Shown piece after piece: positions 16,101-25,273 of a DNA stretch of 64,000 nucleotides. Location of the stretch: contig OZ007569.1 of the NCBI GenBank assembly GCA_963931925.1, positions 19,574,482-19,638,481 of the forward strand. The letters run 5' to 3'. Source of the DNA: Onchidella celtica. Lineage: Eukaryota > Mollusca > Gastropoda > Systellommatophora > Onchidiidae. A program made the translations under genes and the position numbers. The notes under the pieces were generated by a model. It was not told the origin of the DNA. It did not search any database and saw only the letters and a program-made list of their open reading frames with translations. The first letter of the stretch is position 1; each line of letters begins with the position of its first letter.

Positions 16101-19100
16101 GTAACTGGGCAGTCTTTCATTGCAGGTTCCTTGTAGGTGCAGTGTTGTTTTGCTGGCATCCGGGGAGATTGAAATTGTTCAGCCTGTAGAGCAAAAATTA
16201 AATCTATAATCAAACTGCATTACATTAAATTCTGGTTAGTTCAACTGTGCTGGGGATTTAAGATAATGGTAGAGGAAACCGGGTCTTATCCAAAAAGTTG
16301 ATAAAGAGAACGAGGGAACATAGACATGCCTCTAATAGGAGCTATGTGGAGTGCACTGCAGACATATTTATGTATAATAGTATGCACACTGCTTGACATA
16401 TCTTTTCCTCCATGCAGGGATTTCAGCACTTGATGTTCTGGCCCTGATGGCTGAGAATGAGCAACTGAAGAGCAAAGTGCGGCAACAGCAGCATCTGCTA
16501 GAGGGCAAAGATGAAGAAATTTCTTTTCTTAAACAGGAAGCCATTGGGAAAATGGACTTTGGGGTCACTAAGGCCACCTGCAGTGAAACCAAATTGAAGG
16601 ATTTGTTTAAGTTTTATACCGGAATCACATTTCTTCGTTTTTCTTTCCTACTTACATTTCTAGTGCCAAGTGGTACCATCAAATACTCTTGGAAAGGTGT
16701 TTGTGCTGATGCAAAGAAAATGTCCTTATGCGATGGCTTATTCCTGACACTGTGCAGAATGAGGCATAATTTTAAGCTGAAGGATTTGGCAATGCGCTTT
16801 AGGTTAAAGGAAACGTCTGCAAGTCATATATTTAGATGTTGGACTGATATTATGTTTAGGAAATTTTCTCAAATGCCCATATGGCCTAATCGAGATGCAA
16901 TCATTGCAAATATGCCAGCAGAATACAGAAAAGACTTTCCCCGGTCACTCATCATCATTGATGGGACAGAATTACGTACTGAGAAGCCCTGTGCCCTTGG
17001 CATCCAGAGCCAAATGTACAGTGACTACAAAAGCAGTACTACATTAAAAGGACTTATTGGATGTGACCCCCGAGGTTCAGTTATATTCGTGTCTGAATTA
17101 TTCACTGGGTCTATTTCCGACAAAGCAATAACCCATCAGTGTGGCTTTTATACAGTTATTGAACGTTTAAAATCTGCAGGATACATCAATGATGGAGATG
17201 CTGTCATGGCAGACAAGGGTTTTGAAATTCACGAAGAATTAGGAAAATTGGGTTTGTTTTTGAATATTCCACCAAAAGCATCATCTGCATCACAGATGTG
17301 TCCTGCAGATACAGCCCTTACACAGAAGATTGCAAAACATCGTGTACATATTGAGAGAGTTATTAGAAAGATTAAAAATTTCAAAATTGTTTCAGATAGG
17401 ATCCCCACAACTTTATTCTGCCATGTAAATAAAATCTGGTTAAACTGTGCCTGTTTGACACTATTTCAGGATGTATTTGTTAGGGACAAGTCAAAGTAAT
17501 AGGGTTTCTTCATGACTATGACCATGTACATGTCTTTGAACCGAAATTATTGTACTGGTGTATAGGTTCATGACTACATGTGTGTGTTTGTATGAGTGCA
17601 TGTATGTGTGCATGTATACTTGTGTATGTATGTGTTTGGGTGTATGCATGGGGATGTAAAGCGGTTCGAGCCCTACGGGGGTGAAGCACTATATAAATTA
17701 TGCAATTTATTAATATTATTATTATTATTATACTGCCCAATATTAGATGACTAGAAACAGTATCAAATTTACTGTTGTTAGTATTGCAAAGATACAGCCA
17801 GTTTTGCTTCTTCAGTGCCATATTTCAGGCTGATATAATTTACATTACATGTACCTGGTACGAGAATGGACAGCCCAGTGGTACTTGACCCATTGGTGTT
17901 ACCACCCTGGGAATTGGAGGATCCCCAGGCTTAGGGAGAATGTACTCCAGTGGGGTGCCAGACATGTGTTTTTGTATTTCCTGCAGGTCCTGATCACTGA
18001 CCTCTGGTAATCTGGAATGTAAAATACAAAACTTAAATGCTGTTGAGACTAATGATTTAGAAATTCACATTATGTACTGATCTGATGCATTTTGTTGATT
18101 TTTCAATGCAGTCGAATTACCTCATGCCAGTCTCTTTATACCTGATGCAAAACTGCACACCAATCACAATTTGTTATTGTTAAGATACAAACTCATTTGG
18201 CAAGTCCTTTGTACTGTGTATTTTAAGACAGGCCTGTACATGTATATAATATATTCCACAATATCCACATGACTGATTTAATAAATGCAAGGTTTCCACT
18301 GGAAGATTTAAAATGGGTTCATATTATTAAGAGTACATTTTTATACAACTAGCATGCACACCCCCTCATGTGCGGTGACTAAAAAATATGAGTTTACTTG
18401 TTGAAATGTTGCTCGGGGGATTTGCACTGCGAAGCATAGATATATAGATATATTTTTAAAAATAATTCACAAGCACCAAAAGCTTTTTGGTGTTTATGTA
18501 CAAAATAAAAATCATTACTATGTACCAACTTGCTTGTGTATTATATGGTCATTCAAATGTGTGTGCAGTCTGAATGTTGTATGGGGTGGATGTTGCTTTT
18601 ATGTGGCTGATTTCTTAGATTGAAATTCAATCAGTTTGATCAACAAAAATGAATGGTAGTGGTGAATATGTTAGACTGACCATGTTCCTCAGATATTAAC
18701 AAATAGGATATGAACTTACTGGTCTGTCTCCATAGAGCAGATGATTGGTTGCCTTTTTCGGGGAGTCTCAGTGGGTCTAGCCACAACTACTCTGTTCAGT
18801 GGAACAGGCCTCAATTTTTCTCCTCGTGGCACATGCCACTGTTGTGGCATACTGGTGCAGCTGTTCAGTTGCGGCACTCTCTCGAAACCATGGAGCTTAA
18901 ATGCTGCCAAGGTCTTAAGGAGGCCAACAATATGCGAACATTTTCCATTGCGTCTGAAATAATACAAACAAATATAACTAATATCATGAAAGTGAAATTA
19001 AAGTTACGCAAGTGGCTTGACTACAAGCAAAGAAAAATATATGGAGACTAGACAAAGTTCACAGAACAGCACAAAGAAATATCAGTTATTATTCACTGTG

Positions 19101-21441
19101 GTCCATTTATCAAGTGGCCTAGTTCCAATCTTTCTACAGTACCTAGCATAGGTAACGGTAGTTAAGTAGGAATAGAGACAGATCTGTCTGTAAAGTGAGC
19201 CTCTCTGCCTTCAAACATTTCCCATGGAAGCTCGCTGTCAATACTTGAACTGTGCAAATTCTATGAATAGAGACATACACATCTGTGAGCCTGTCTGCCT
19301 TCAAACATTTCCGATGGAAGCTTGCTCTCAATATTTGACGTGCAAAATCTAGCACACCTTTCACTTTCACATCCATAGACCGGGCCTAGGCTATGAGTGT
19401 GACGGCCTAGATCTATGGAGATCTAGATCTAGATCTAGCTAGAGCCGTAAAAGCTAGACTAGTCTAGTCTAGTACTGTAGCAGAGATTAACCGAACCTGT
19501 TTTGTCCTGAGAATATGGTGAATTGTAAGGAAAAAGGACTTACCCGATTTTGCAGGAGCAAAAGCTTTCTGTCAGCTGTGCCGGGCCGATGGAAATGTTT
19601 AATTTGTGAGGCGGCTCCGATTTCCTCATCGACCGCCAGCACTTTGCCTGAACATCGATGATGGTGGTGCCGTCCTGGCCAGCAAATACCTTGACATCGT
19701 GAATGTAGCCTTGTACATAATAGTTTGTACCCTTTAGAAGGGTGTTTGAGGAAAGGTTGGTGCTGTCAGGCAAATACCCAACCCCTATGTTCTCTGGTAC
19801 TGGCCCCAAATTATCCCCATCGAGCTGCCTTCCACTACTTTCAGCCATGTTTACTCCGTGCTTGTTTGTGAGGGGATACCAATTTGGCTCATCGGTGGCC
19901 AGATTTTTTCGCTTGAGTTTAACTATGTATTAGCGTCATGCCCATCCAGTCACGGACATACATTTTGGGGACCCTGAAGCCTGAACTTCTATGGGACCCC
20001 TTCGAAACCAGCAACAATAGGGCAACATAAAAAATTCACGCATTTAAAATAAAAGTTTCTTCAGGCCCTCTCAGGGATTAGGGGGTTCTGAAGCTTTAAG
20101 GTTCATTAACTTCGTAGTAGAACCGCCACTGTGCCCCTCTTGTCAAGAAATTATTTCCATGCAATCTGGCAAACATTACTGTGCTCTGTTTGCTCCAATT
20201 AACTGGCCAGAAATGTATTGTAATTCATTAAATTGTCCTGCTGTGGAATGATATACAAACTCTTTTACTTTGACACATATAGCCTGTATCTTTTGGGAAT
20301 TTGAATCTTACATTGAAGTGGTGGCTTTGTGTGTGCCGTTACAAAAAAAACGTAATCTTTGCTAACTTCTTGTAATGAAATTCTGTGACTTGAAAATAAT
20401 GAAAATTAAACAGTGAAGAAGAGAAAATAATTTACCCTTTGGAATCTTCCTTCAAATTGTTTGGGTCCAGCTGTGAAGAGCAGAAAAGAATACCATATAA
20501 TTATTTTGTTAGGAAATAATGCTACTGTTTGATTCAAAGTATGACGTATAATCTCGACGAAATACGTTACGGTACTTCGCACAATTCAGTGCAATCATAC
20601 CTGTATGATGTTGCTATGCTATACAAGTTTATATGCTATGAGAGGTAGGCTGTGACATAGCTATCTTGAAACAATTTCAAGTTGACATTTGCACAAGCGT
20701 TCAGTGCACACTTACTTTTGTCAAAATAAAAATGCACAACATACGATTTTCGTGCGCCCTAACTATCAATCAATGTTAGAGGGAACGGTGGTTGTAAAAC
20801 ATAGCAATTTGAAGACGTTCATATTAAAATCAGATCAATGAAACAAGTCAATGCGGGTTGTAATTCTACAGCCACACTCTCCACGAAATTGGCCCACTCG
20901 AAATGTAGACCAAAGTGAAAACCAGCTTCAACTCCAACTAACAAGTCAATCTACAACAATCAAAAACCACTAATGGAAACTGTATTGACGACATCTATCG
21001 CCACTTCTTCAGTGGGATCGTACGACATAGAGATTAAATAAGCCTGATTTGCCCGTATTGCAAGAGAAATATGCCAACAACAGAATCACTTGCATTCATG
21101 ATAAGCATTTGTGAGTGGATCTGACGAAATCGGACTTAAGGTGAAAGACAAAAATTCTGAGTAAACCCCCCAAAGGGGAAGTGAGATTTGCTTATGAAAT
21201 AAAAGATTAGCCATTTTTCCGCATTCAATTAAAATATTTTGCTTGAAATCGTCTCCAAAATATTTTATTTTGATTTTTTAAAGAGATACGAATTTGCCAG
21301 GTTCACTCCGATTTTCAAAGAAATACGTTTGCAACATGATAAATTAAGGACCGCAACAGCCCTCTGTTGTAACTTACGGCATGTGGTGGGTACTTGGGCA
21401 AGAGTGCCCGCAACCAACGCTAGACAAATGTACAGGAACAT
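7967..21441 (-). CDS. Ependymin-related protein, gene B (six exons, frame broken in exon 3)
   Basis: Exons in transcript order are 21378-21441, 20436-20470, 11859-11997, 10904-11084, 9190-9274 and 7967-8042 (stop TAA). Exon 1 encodes a signal peptide ([16 protein letters not shown]) and the first conserved cysteine. The 35-base exon 2 encodes [12 protein letters not shown], the usual N-terminal family motif. Exon 4 carries [20 protein letters not shown], exon 5 [10 protein letters not shown], and exon 6 FYDLMNG and the last cysteine. Phases join correctly at every boundary (1, 0, 0, 1, 2). Exon 3 is 139 bases against 135 in gene A. It opens [11 protein letters not shown], then meets TGA at 11944-11946, while the family motif [12 protein letters not shown] continues in another frame. 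An A6 run (+ strand 11959-11964) is a plausible single-base error site. Intron 2 (8.4 kb) contains the THAP/YqaJ transposon. The product, if intact, would be a secreted protein of about 192 residues. Confidence 0.85.
8823..9015. repeat. 31-33 bp tandem repeat, six copies
   Basis: The unit gcgttcaatatgtaatgaaa ctgtcgctg recurs six times with substitutions. It lies in the last intron of ependymin-related gene B. Open frames on both strands are side effects of the repeat. Confidence 0.9.
9190..9274 (-). CDS. Exon 5 of ependymin-related gene B
   Basis: It encodes [20 protein letters not shown] and following residues between a ttttcag acceptor and a GTGAGT donor. It is the same length (85 bases) and phase as exon 3646-3730 of gene A. 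Confidence 0.85.
9285..9560. repeat. About 60-bp tandem repeat next to gene B exon 5
   Basis: Units of the form gggcggattgttagtttctttgaatcatagaacagtctctg recur about five times. The array starts roughly ten bases upstream of the exon 5 acceptor on the minus strand and so occupies the end of intron 4. Confidence 0.85.
9878..10138. repeat. (GATA)n then (GA)n compound microsatellite
   Basis: About 100 bases of gata repeats pass through mixed gatagaga units into a pure GA run of about 75 bases. Located in intron 4 of ependymin-related gene B. Confidence 0.95.
10904..11084 (-). CDS. Exon 4 of ependymin-related gene B
   Basis: This is the core family exon, with [20 protein letters not shown] followed by [15 protein letters not shown]. 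It matches exon 4318-4501 of gene A (FRPYGVPPGAKYEGSGVLGA, then AGIDGESVTIANF). Acceptor ctgtcag, donor GTGAGT, ending phase 1. Confidence 0.9.
11180..11413. mobile_element. Foldback MITE, copy 2
   Basis: Ends gacatgacgcgacatcagtt and, inverted, gacatcgtgaccttcgttct match those of the 7477-7719 copy. The interior shares gtagaagaggt and caagctgtttcaca. It lies in intron 3 of ependymin-related gene B. Confidence 0.65.
11693..11830. mobile_element. hAT-like MITE
   Basis: The ends caggtgtcttaacg and, inverted, caaggccgtcttaac form inverted repeats. The body (gggcacac.aggcagttgcccc ... ctttgctcagggaccc) matches the element at 41161-41317. An 8-base target duplication is not clear here. Located in intron 3 of gene B. 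Confidence 0.55.
12095..12530. repeat. Local imperfect duplication of about 220-260 bp
   Basis: The phrases gtttccatgtgtacagaaacgg (near 12105, 12175 and 12362) and acggacacatagaaacagcc (near 12267 and 12486) recur in order, with some inverted pieces. It lies just outside the left end of the THAP/YqaJ transposon. No gene is seen. Confidence 0.55.
12896..17499 (+). CDS. THAP zinc finger-coiled coil-DDE transposase (four exons, 513 aa)
   Basis: Exons are 12896-13093, 13836-13990, 14449-14555 and 16418-17499, with GTAAGC, GTAAAA and GTAAGT donors and junction phases 0, 2 and 1. Residues 1-70 form a THAP C2CH zinc finger: C5, C10, W41, P29, and C64-S-K-H67 rebuilt exactly across the first splice. 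Residues about 154-195 look like a coiled coil ([20 protein letters not shown]). A helix-turn-helix-like segment ([20 protein letters not shown]) precedes the catalytic DDE_Tnp_4-like core: D325 in IIIDGTE, D399 in VMADKGF, E446 in [12 protein letters not shown]. The expected role is binding the element's ends and cutting and joining DNA in the nucleus. The ATG gives the THAP domain its usual N-terminal position. Intron 3 contains both a TTAA-flanked MITE and the last exon of the antisense nuclease gene. No inactivating mutation is visible. Confidence 0.9.
14658..15250. mobile_element. TTAA-flanked (piggyBac-like) MITE inside transposase intron 3
   Basis: TTAA sits at 14654-14657 and 15251-15254. 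The ends CTCTTTATG and, inverted, CTCTTCATA form a short inverted repeat like that at 6620-6948. It is nested in the larger transposon, so it arrived later. The YqaJ stop codon is about 150 bases away, so the nuclease 3' UTR may run into it. Confidence 0.5.
15401..19848 (-). CDS. SWIM zinc finger-YqaJ nuclease, transposon-encoded (four exons, 492 aa)
   Basis: Exons in transcript order are 19544-19848, 18720-18953, 17855-18011 and 15401-16183. Junction phases 2, 2 and 0 all match, with donors GTAAGT, GTAAGT and GTACAT. A SWIM-type C-x-C-x7-C-x-H finger (CSCKIGRNGKCSH, residues 97-109) is created across the first splice junction. A proline-rich linker follows (about 130-232). The last exon encodes a YqaJ/lambda-exonuclease-like fold: [16 protein letters not shown] (E331), LGASPDG (D376), IIEIKC (E389, K391) and the helix YAQVQGQLM. 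These residues form the two-metal site of this nuclease family. Such proteins accompany the THAP transposase in related eukaryotic elements; their step in transposition is not established as far as I know, and processing of DNA ends is a plausible inference. Its last exon lies in intron 3 of the transposase gene, on the other strand. Confidence 0.9.
17600..17735 (+). repeat. SINE-like tail with (ATT)n
   Basis: gtaaagcggttcgagccc ... gaagcactatataaattatg followed by attattatt resembles the tail at 1071-1135. It sits between the transposase stop codon and nuclease exon 3, and so inside the larger transposon. Confidence 0.4.
20436..20470 (-). CDS. Exon 2 (35 bp) of ependymin-related gene B
   Basis: A tiny exon between ctcttcacag and GTAAATT. 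It enters in phase 1 (completing Pro after TTC of exon 1), encodes [12 protein letters not shown] and leaves in phase 0, as exon 3 requires. The P-x-x-F/W-E-G-R motif is the usual start of the mature EPDR domain. Confidence 0.8.
21112..21300 (-). repeat. Dispersed repeat, inverted copy (family with 32110 and 51895)
   Basis: Read on the minus strand, this shares cctTAAGtccgatttcgtcagatcc and aaaataaaatattt segments with 32110-32360 and 51895-52145. It is non-coding and lies in intron 1 of ependymin-related gene B. Confidence 0.6.
21378..21441 (-). CDS. Exon 1 (signal peptide) of ependymin-related gene B
   Basis: The ATG at 21439-21441 starts [20 protein letters not shown] followed by Cys. This is a hydrophobic core of about 13 residues with a small-residue cleavage site near Ala15. 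Donor GTAAGTT leaves phase 1, matching exon 2. The promoter presumably lies above 21441; no clear TATA box was identified. Confidence 0.8.
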
Positions 21442-21771
21442 GGCTGGAATGATGGACGCAGAGTGATTATTTTACCCTGCAATCTCCAGCTTTTTTTGTC
21501 CCATATTACGTCCAAGAGCACAGTTATGCAATTTAAAGATCTTGGATGAAGTTGAAGGCAGGCATGTTTATGTCACATGCAAGGCCGTGGAAGATATTAT
21601 GAGTGTCCCAGTTTTGCTCCAGCTTTCACTAACTTTGAAATCTGATAGATGACTAAACTTTTCATCTTTCCATTCCTATTGGATAATTCCTTTTACAAAC
21701 ACTTTTTCTTGGGGAAGAATTTAAAAGGCGACGGTGAACTGCTTAATGCTAACTAACTGCCTAACTCCGTT

Positions 21772-21965
21772 TACCAACCAACCAACCAACCAACCAACCA
21801 ACCAACCAACCAACCAACCAACTAACTAACCAACCAACCAACCAACCAACCAACCAACCAACCAACCAACCAACCAACCAACCAACCAACCAACCAACCA
21901 ACCAACCAACCAACCAACTAACCAACCAACCAACCAACCAACTAACCGACTAACTAACTAACTAA
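21772..21965. repeat. (AACC)n microsatellite
   Basis: About 190 bases of accaacca repeats with occasional aacta variants, some 330 bases upstream of the first exon of ependymin-related gene B. Confidence 0.95.
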
Positions 21966-22301
21966 AAGAAATGATGAATATTGTTTTGAACAATATTACT
22001 GAATAATTTATTCATTTGATTCATGTCTGCCAAATAGCTTGGAACGGTGAGAATCTATCACCCACGCCCACAGCTCAAAATACAGTCATTCAATTACAAT
22101 ACAAAATAAGAAATCTTGCCTGTTACATTTTTCCAACAGATTTAATTGTATATCGGATAAGGCTCTAAAACTGCTTTGTTTCCAGGCCAGTTTCCTTTTT
22201 TTCTTCTTTTTAAAGACAGAGGCATGAGAGGGGTCGTTTAAGTTTCTGTTACATATGTGAACTTGCAACAAAACAGAGGAAGAGGGTGGGAAACAGTTGA
22301 C

Positions 22302-22563
22302 CAGTGTGTCTCGAGGTGAGGTGCATGCCCCACTGGTGGGGCCTTGGCAGTATCTTTTGGTGGGAGGGGGTGGGAACTTCAGAATGGGGGGCACGTATTT
22401 TTCATAGAAATCTTTAATTTCTTAGTGTATTTTTAACTTATGTATATCGCTAAACTTGTTGTATACTGTATACCAAGTTTGTATGATCATGGTGGTGTGT
22501 ATTTTTTTGGTCTTGTTTTTAAAATTGAAGTGGGCGTGGCACAAAAACATTTGAGAAACACTG
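22302..22563. mobile_element. hAT-like MITE with 8-bp target duplication
   Basis: The left end CAGTGTGTCTCGAG and inverted right end CAGTGTTTCTCAAA form an imperfect inverted repeat. The flanking octamers cagttgac and ccgtagac agree at six of eight positions, as expected of an old hAT insertion. No open frame. Confidence 0.6.
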
Positions 22564-22854
22564 CCGTAGACAATGAGTCATGGCAGTGCATAGAGAGACA
22601 AAGACTTTTGCTTTAAGTTTGATTTAAATTAGCTTGTCTATGAATTGCAGAGTCAGAAGCTGCAAACTATTGTGTAATGTGTCCTAGAATAGGCAGAACA
22701 ATCCCATTATGTAAAAATCGGCACTGTAGAGGAAGCTTGTTGTTGCAGTGCGAGTGTCCCTGAAGTTTATCTAAAGTTCAGTTATTCAATCAGTCACCAC
22801 TGTTCTAGCATTTCGGCAGTTAAAGTTGCACTGTTAATGTGAGAATAGTTCAAA

Positions 22855-23137
22855 GAAAGAGGCAGAGACAAATGGAGAGTTGGAAAGAGGGAAGTGAAAG
22901 AGGGAGAGGGCGAGAGAGAGAGAGAGAGGGAGAGAAAGAGAGAGGGACAGAGACAGAGGGAGATGGGGAGAGAGAGAGGGGGAGAGAGATAGGGAGAGAG
23001 CGGTAGAGACGGGGACAGAGAGATAGGGAGAGAGACAGAGAGAGAGAGGAAGAGAAAGGAGAGGGACAAAGAGAGAGAGAGATGGGGAGGGGAGAGAGAT
23101 AGGGATGGAGACGGAGAAAGAAAGAAAAAGGAGAGAA

Positions 23138-23168
<31 letters not shown>

Positions 23169-23185
23169 CAAAGAGAGAGGGGATG

Positions 23186-23235
<50 letters not shown>

Positions 23236-23242
23236 AGGGAGC
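22855..23242. repeat. GA-rich low-complexity block with (GT)n
   Basis: Degenerate gagagaga/gggaga repeats over almost 400 bases, with a short tgtgtgtg run at 23138-23158. It yields spurious Ser/Leu/Arg-rich open frames on both strands. No gene is claimed. Confidence 0.95.
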
Positions 23243-24893
23243 AGACAAACATATAGATAGACGGACAATGAGAGCAACGGTCAGAATGAAAAGGTCTTCG
23301 GAGTTTTGTGACCAATACAGTCGCCTACAAAACTGGCCCCTTCACAATGTCACTGGTGCCAGCGCAATTACAGACCAGAACTACTTGGATTTCGGACAAA
23401 ATAAAAAAGCAATTAATTACTTTGGGGGGGGGGGGTATGATCACAGAAGGCCGCTTTTCCATGTTCGTGGAGTTAAATCTTATATGCATGGAATAATCGA
23501 ATCCTTACATACCTCTGGTCTTTTATCCGTACGCTGTGATGCAGTTGGGATGGGCCTACGATACTGACGGGGTCAACTCTTCCCGGTTGGGGTAAACAGG
23601 GCACGCTTTGGTAAAGAATGTTAATATTGACAGGGGACCTTTTAAATTTTTAGGAAGATTAATAAAATCTTAATACAGATGAAAGAGAAGAGACTGGGGG
23701 CCAAACAGGACAAAATGGGAATAAACTCTTGAACGTATTTCTGAATATGCATCCTGAATATAAATTTGTATTTAACACTAATTACAAACAACATAACGAG
23801 CATGTCGAAAAAGAGCTCATCTCTCACCTAGCCCGGTCCAATACCAGCCTTGCAAGGGCCAGCAAGTGCCGTTTCACTGGTTGCCAGAATGAAATTTCGT
23901 AAAAGCAGCGGATAGATATTCATCAAACAGGGGGGACAACGTCACACGGCAAAGTGTGCGACAGTAAAAAATACGCCGATTATACCCCTTGGACTATTCT
24001 TTCATGCGTTCTTCGCCGTTGCCCCCCGACGAGAAAAGGGCGCAAAATAAATAATGGAGGTCCTGGCAGGGAAACTGGAATTATTTCTTATATAGACACA
24101 TCTTTTTCACGCTCATTGCCAATAGGAAAGTAGCTGGACAGTGGGAATGAAAACGGCCGGGGTTCACTGATGAAAAAACGTCAAGTGGTTTGCATGGGAA
24201 AAAAAAAACGGGTTAAAAAGGCGTAAGCATCTGCGGGAATGTTCATAAATGTCGAGTGCTGAGGCAATCGTAACATTTTTATTATCACTATCCATTTATT
24301 CATTTATTTTCAAAACTATTAGCTGGTAAAATTTACTTACTGAATGATACTGTCACAATTCAATTTCAACGCGAGGCTTAGATTTGACAATGATCTCTTT
24401 AACGTTATTACTTGTTATTTCTTTTCCCTCGGTTTTCTATTTTGGACCTGGTGTGTGAGTGAAATAAATACCCTCCTTTTTGTACCCACTGTCCTTAGCG
24501 CAGACCATAGATTCGCACGTATTCACAGAGACCTGGAGTCTTTTACGCCCTTTCTGGCATAATCTTGTCGATATTAATTATCCCTACTAGTTGGCCAACT
24601 GACTCGGAGAATACACAGATGTAATATCTAAAGTTGATTTGCGACCAGCTATGTGCGAAGAGACGCAAAGAGCAAAAGGTCTGGTCACACAATTCGAGTT
24701 TACTCGACGAAAAGTCTTAAACATATACAATATGAAAGACCAAATTTTGTCCAAAATGGGTGTGTCCACGTAATTCATCGTCAAAAATTGAGGCAGCACA
24801 CAAAATTTCATAATTTTTTATCTCCAGGTCACGAAGCTTTAGGTGCTTACATTTGATCTGTTCTTATGTTGGCAGACCTAGAAATGATCCATA

Positions 24894-25273
24894 TCTATTA
24901 TATATTTCAGTAACTTGCAAGCTTTGGCACGACTAACCGACCAAACTATACACTCTTCAGGCCTTAAATTTGGCAGGAAGGTTGCAATTGAGATAAGGAA
25001 GATGATGGCTATAATTAAAAATTGTTTACTTCAAGCATGTATTAAAAAAAAAAAATAATGTTCATTACTATGTACCATTTGTATTTTTACGTTTGTTTCG
25101 TAATATTACATAGTATCGTGCAGCTCAGTTTTGTGCGTAGTGTTCTGGTGCGCATGGGTTCTGAAGCAAGATTGTAGTTTATTACTTTTATTATATGAGA
25201 GAAAGGGTGCGGGGGAGGGGGGGGGGGAATCACATGATTGTTTATTCTGGGCAATGCCCGGTAGCTCATCTAG
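24894..25273 (+). mobile_element. Non-autonomous Helitron-like element
   Basis: It starts TCTATTATATATTTCAGTAA after an A and ends with a short hairpin (tgggcaatgccc) followed by gtagctcatCTAG before a T. This is the 5'-TC...CTRR-3' layout, inserted between A and T, that defines Helitrons. It is 380 bp and non-coding. Related copies lie at 27154-28190, inverted. A direct repeat of about 34 bases (ctgttcttatgttggcagac...) flanks it at 24858 and 25301. Confidence 0.75.

Larger units (their letters stand above)
12800..19875. mobile_element. Complete two-gene DNA transposon (THAP-DDE transposase plus SWIM-YqaJ nuclease; ISL2EU-type)
   Basis: Putative terminal inverted repeats lie outside the two genes: CCCCTCACAAAC at 12800-12811 and its complement gtttgtgagggg at 19864-19875. 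The next six bases match at three positions, giving 15 of 18 overall. The left repeat is 85-96 bases upstream of the transposase ATG; the right one is 16-27 bases upstream of the nuclease ATG. The genes read inward and overlap at their 3' ends. Every exon is open and in phase, so this copy looks autonomous. Classification as ISL2EU-type comes from recalled family knowledge (THAP/DDE transposase paired with a YqaJ nuclease), not a search. No convincing target-site duplication was seen, so the outer limits could be off by tens of bases. The element lies in intron 2 of ependymin-related gene B. Confidence 0.7.

Noticed and set aside
17516-17821. 101-residue minus-strand open frame
   Set aside because: It runs through a SINE-like tail and TG-rich repeat between transposon exons.
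22794-23567. Several Ser/Leu-rich and Arg/Glu-rich open frames
   Set aside because: They come from GA/CT low-complexity sequence. Parallel frames are open on both strands.
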